Source: Prorocentrum cordatum (Eukaryota; Sar; Dinophyceae; Prorocentrales; Prorocentraceae). From it: DNA of 64,000 nt. The notes beneath the pieces are model-generated. The model worked only from the letters and a program-made list of their open reading frames with translations. It ran no database searches and was not told the DNA's origin. Positions 63,546 through 64,000 of this stretch are shown one piece after another (position 1 is the first letter of the stretch; each line of letters opens with the position of its first letter). The translations under genes were made by a program, and so were the position numbers. The stretch spans positions 184,642-248,641 of the forward strand of contig CAUYUJ010009391.1 of NCBI GenBank assembly GCA_963575745.1. The letters are read 5' to 3'.

Positions 63546-63614
63546 CGGACGGCGCACACGACCGTGCTCTCACGCCTGTGCCTCCCCGCCGACCGCCCAC
63601 TCCTCGACGGCCCT

Positions 63615-63895
63615 GCGGCACGAGGCGGAGGAGAGGGAAGGGGAGAGGGGAGGGAAGGGAAGGGGGAGAGGACAGGGAAGGGGAGATGGGAGGGAAGGGG
63701 AGAGGGACGGGGAGGAAGAGAAGGGAAGGGGAGAGGAGAGGAGAGGGGAGGGAAGGGGAGAGGAGAGGGGAGGGAAGGGATGGGAATGGCCAGAGGGAAG
63801 GGGGATGGAGGGAAGGGGAGAGGGAAGGGAGGAAAGGAGAGGGAAGGGGAGAGGGAATGGGGGAGGGGAGGGAAGGGAGGGCGGGGGTGGGGAGG
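63615..63895 (+). repeat. GGGAAGGGGAGAGG purine minisatellite
   Basis: About 280 bp of homopurine sequence with regular G3-G4 runs, prone to quadruplex or triplex formation. The window ends with a CTTGGGGCGCCTCTTGGGG-type minisatellite (63968-64000). Confidence 0.9.
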
Positions 63896-64000
63896 CAGGC
63901 GGAGGGGGGGGCAAGCGCGCGCGCCCCGGCGAATCCGCGGATGACTCGATCCGGCGCCCCCGGGCGGCTCGCTGGCGCGTCTTGGGCGCCTCTTGGGGCC

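Overview
The window looks like repeat-dominated nuclear DNA of a large, GC-rich eukaryotic genome, most plausibly a dinoflagellate. The reasons are the absence of operons or compact genes, very heavy micro- and minisatellite content, many short inverted-repeat elements (MITE-like), and retroelement proteins of the type known from dinoflagellates: a LINE reverse transcriptase/RNase H, and a DIRS-superfamily RNase H plus tyrosine recombinase. The assignment is an inference; no rRNA, tRNA or spliced-leader sequence was found to confirm it. No host gene of recognised function was identified.

Layout. 1-2.5 kb: no recognised gene. 2.5-5.6 kb: two decayed LINE fragments (RNase H tail, reverse transcriptase) separated by a MITE and a long ATG/GAT microsatellite. 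5.5-11.1 kb: protein-like but unrecognised open segments on both strands, apparently broken by frameshifts. 12.5-19.7 kb: purine/pyrimidine tracts, at least seven dispersed or inverted-repeat elements, and a 218-bp satellite with a central palindrome and a 76-nt poly(T). 21.5-35.5 kb: tandem arrays with units of about 73, 420, 74, 88, 12 and 66 bp plus G/C-rich minisatellites. 35.8-39.2 kb: an 89/90-bp satellite of about 37 copies. 39.2-45.3 kb: microsatellites (2.3 kb of GAT-type repeat) and three inverted or dispersed repeats.

45.6-52.6 kb is the clearest functional unit. It is a 7-kb tyrosine-recombinase retrotransposon with A1-(body)-B1-A2-B2 split direct repeats, the Ngaro/PAT arrangement. 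It carries a broken RNase H and a broken tyrosine recombinase. A 5'-truncated LINE with a nearly 3.8-kb uninterrupted reading frame (reverse transcriptase C-terminus, zinc motif, complete RNase H, triplicated C-terminal repeat) lies inside it. The DNA on both sides of this element forms, when read together, a diverged second copy of the 26.3-26.8 kb segment, which supports insertion of the whole 7 kb.

52.6-64 kb: dispersed repeats, at least eight MITE-like elements (including a chain of three sharing ends, one of them carrying a small insertion flanked by a 13-bp duplication), a repeat-rich unknown protein in two overlapping frames (55.4-58.1 kb), and terminal microsatellites.

The parts do not work together as a pathway. 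They record successive insertion, tandem amplification and decay. The two retroelements would have supplied reverse transcription and recombination when active, and the short inverted-repeat elements would have depended on enzymes encoded elsewhere.
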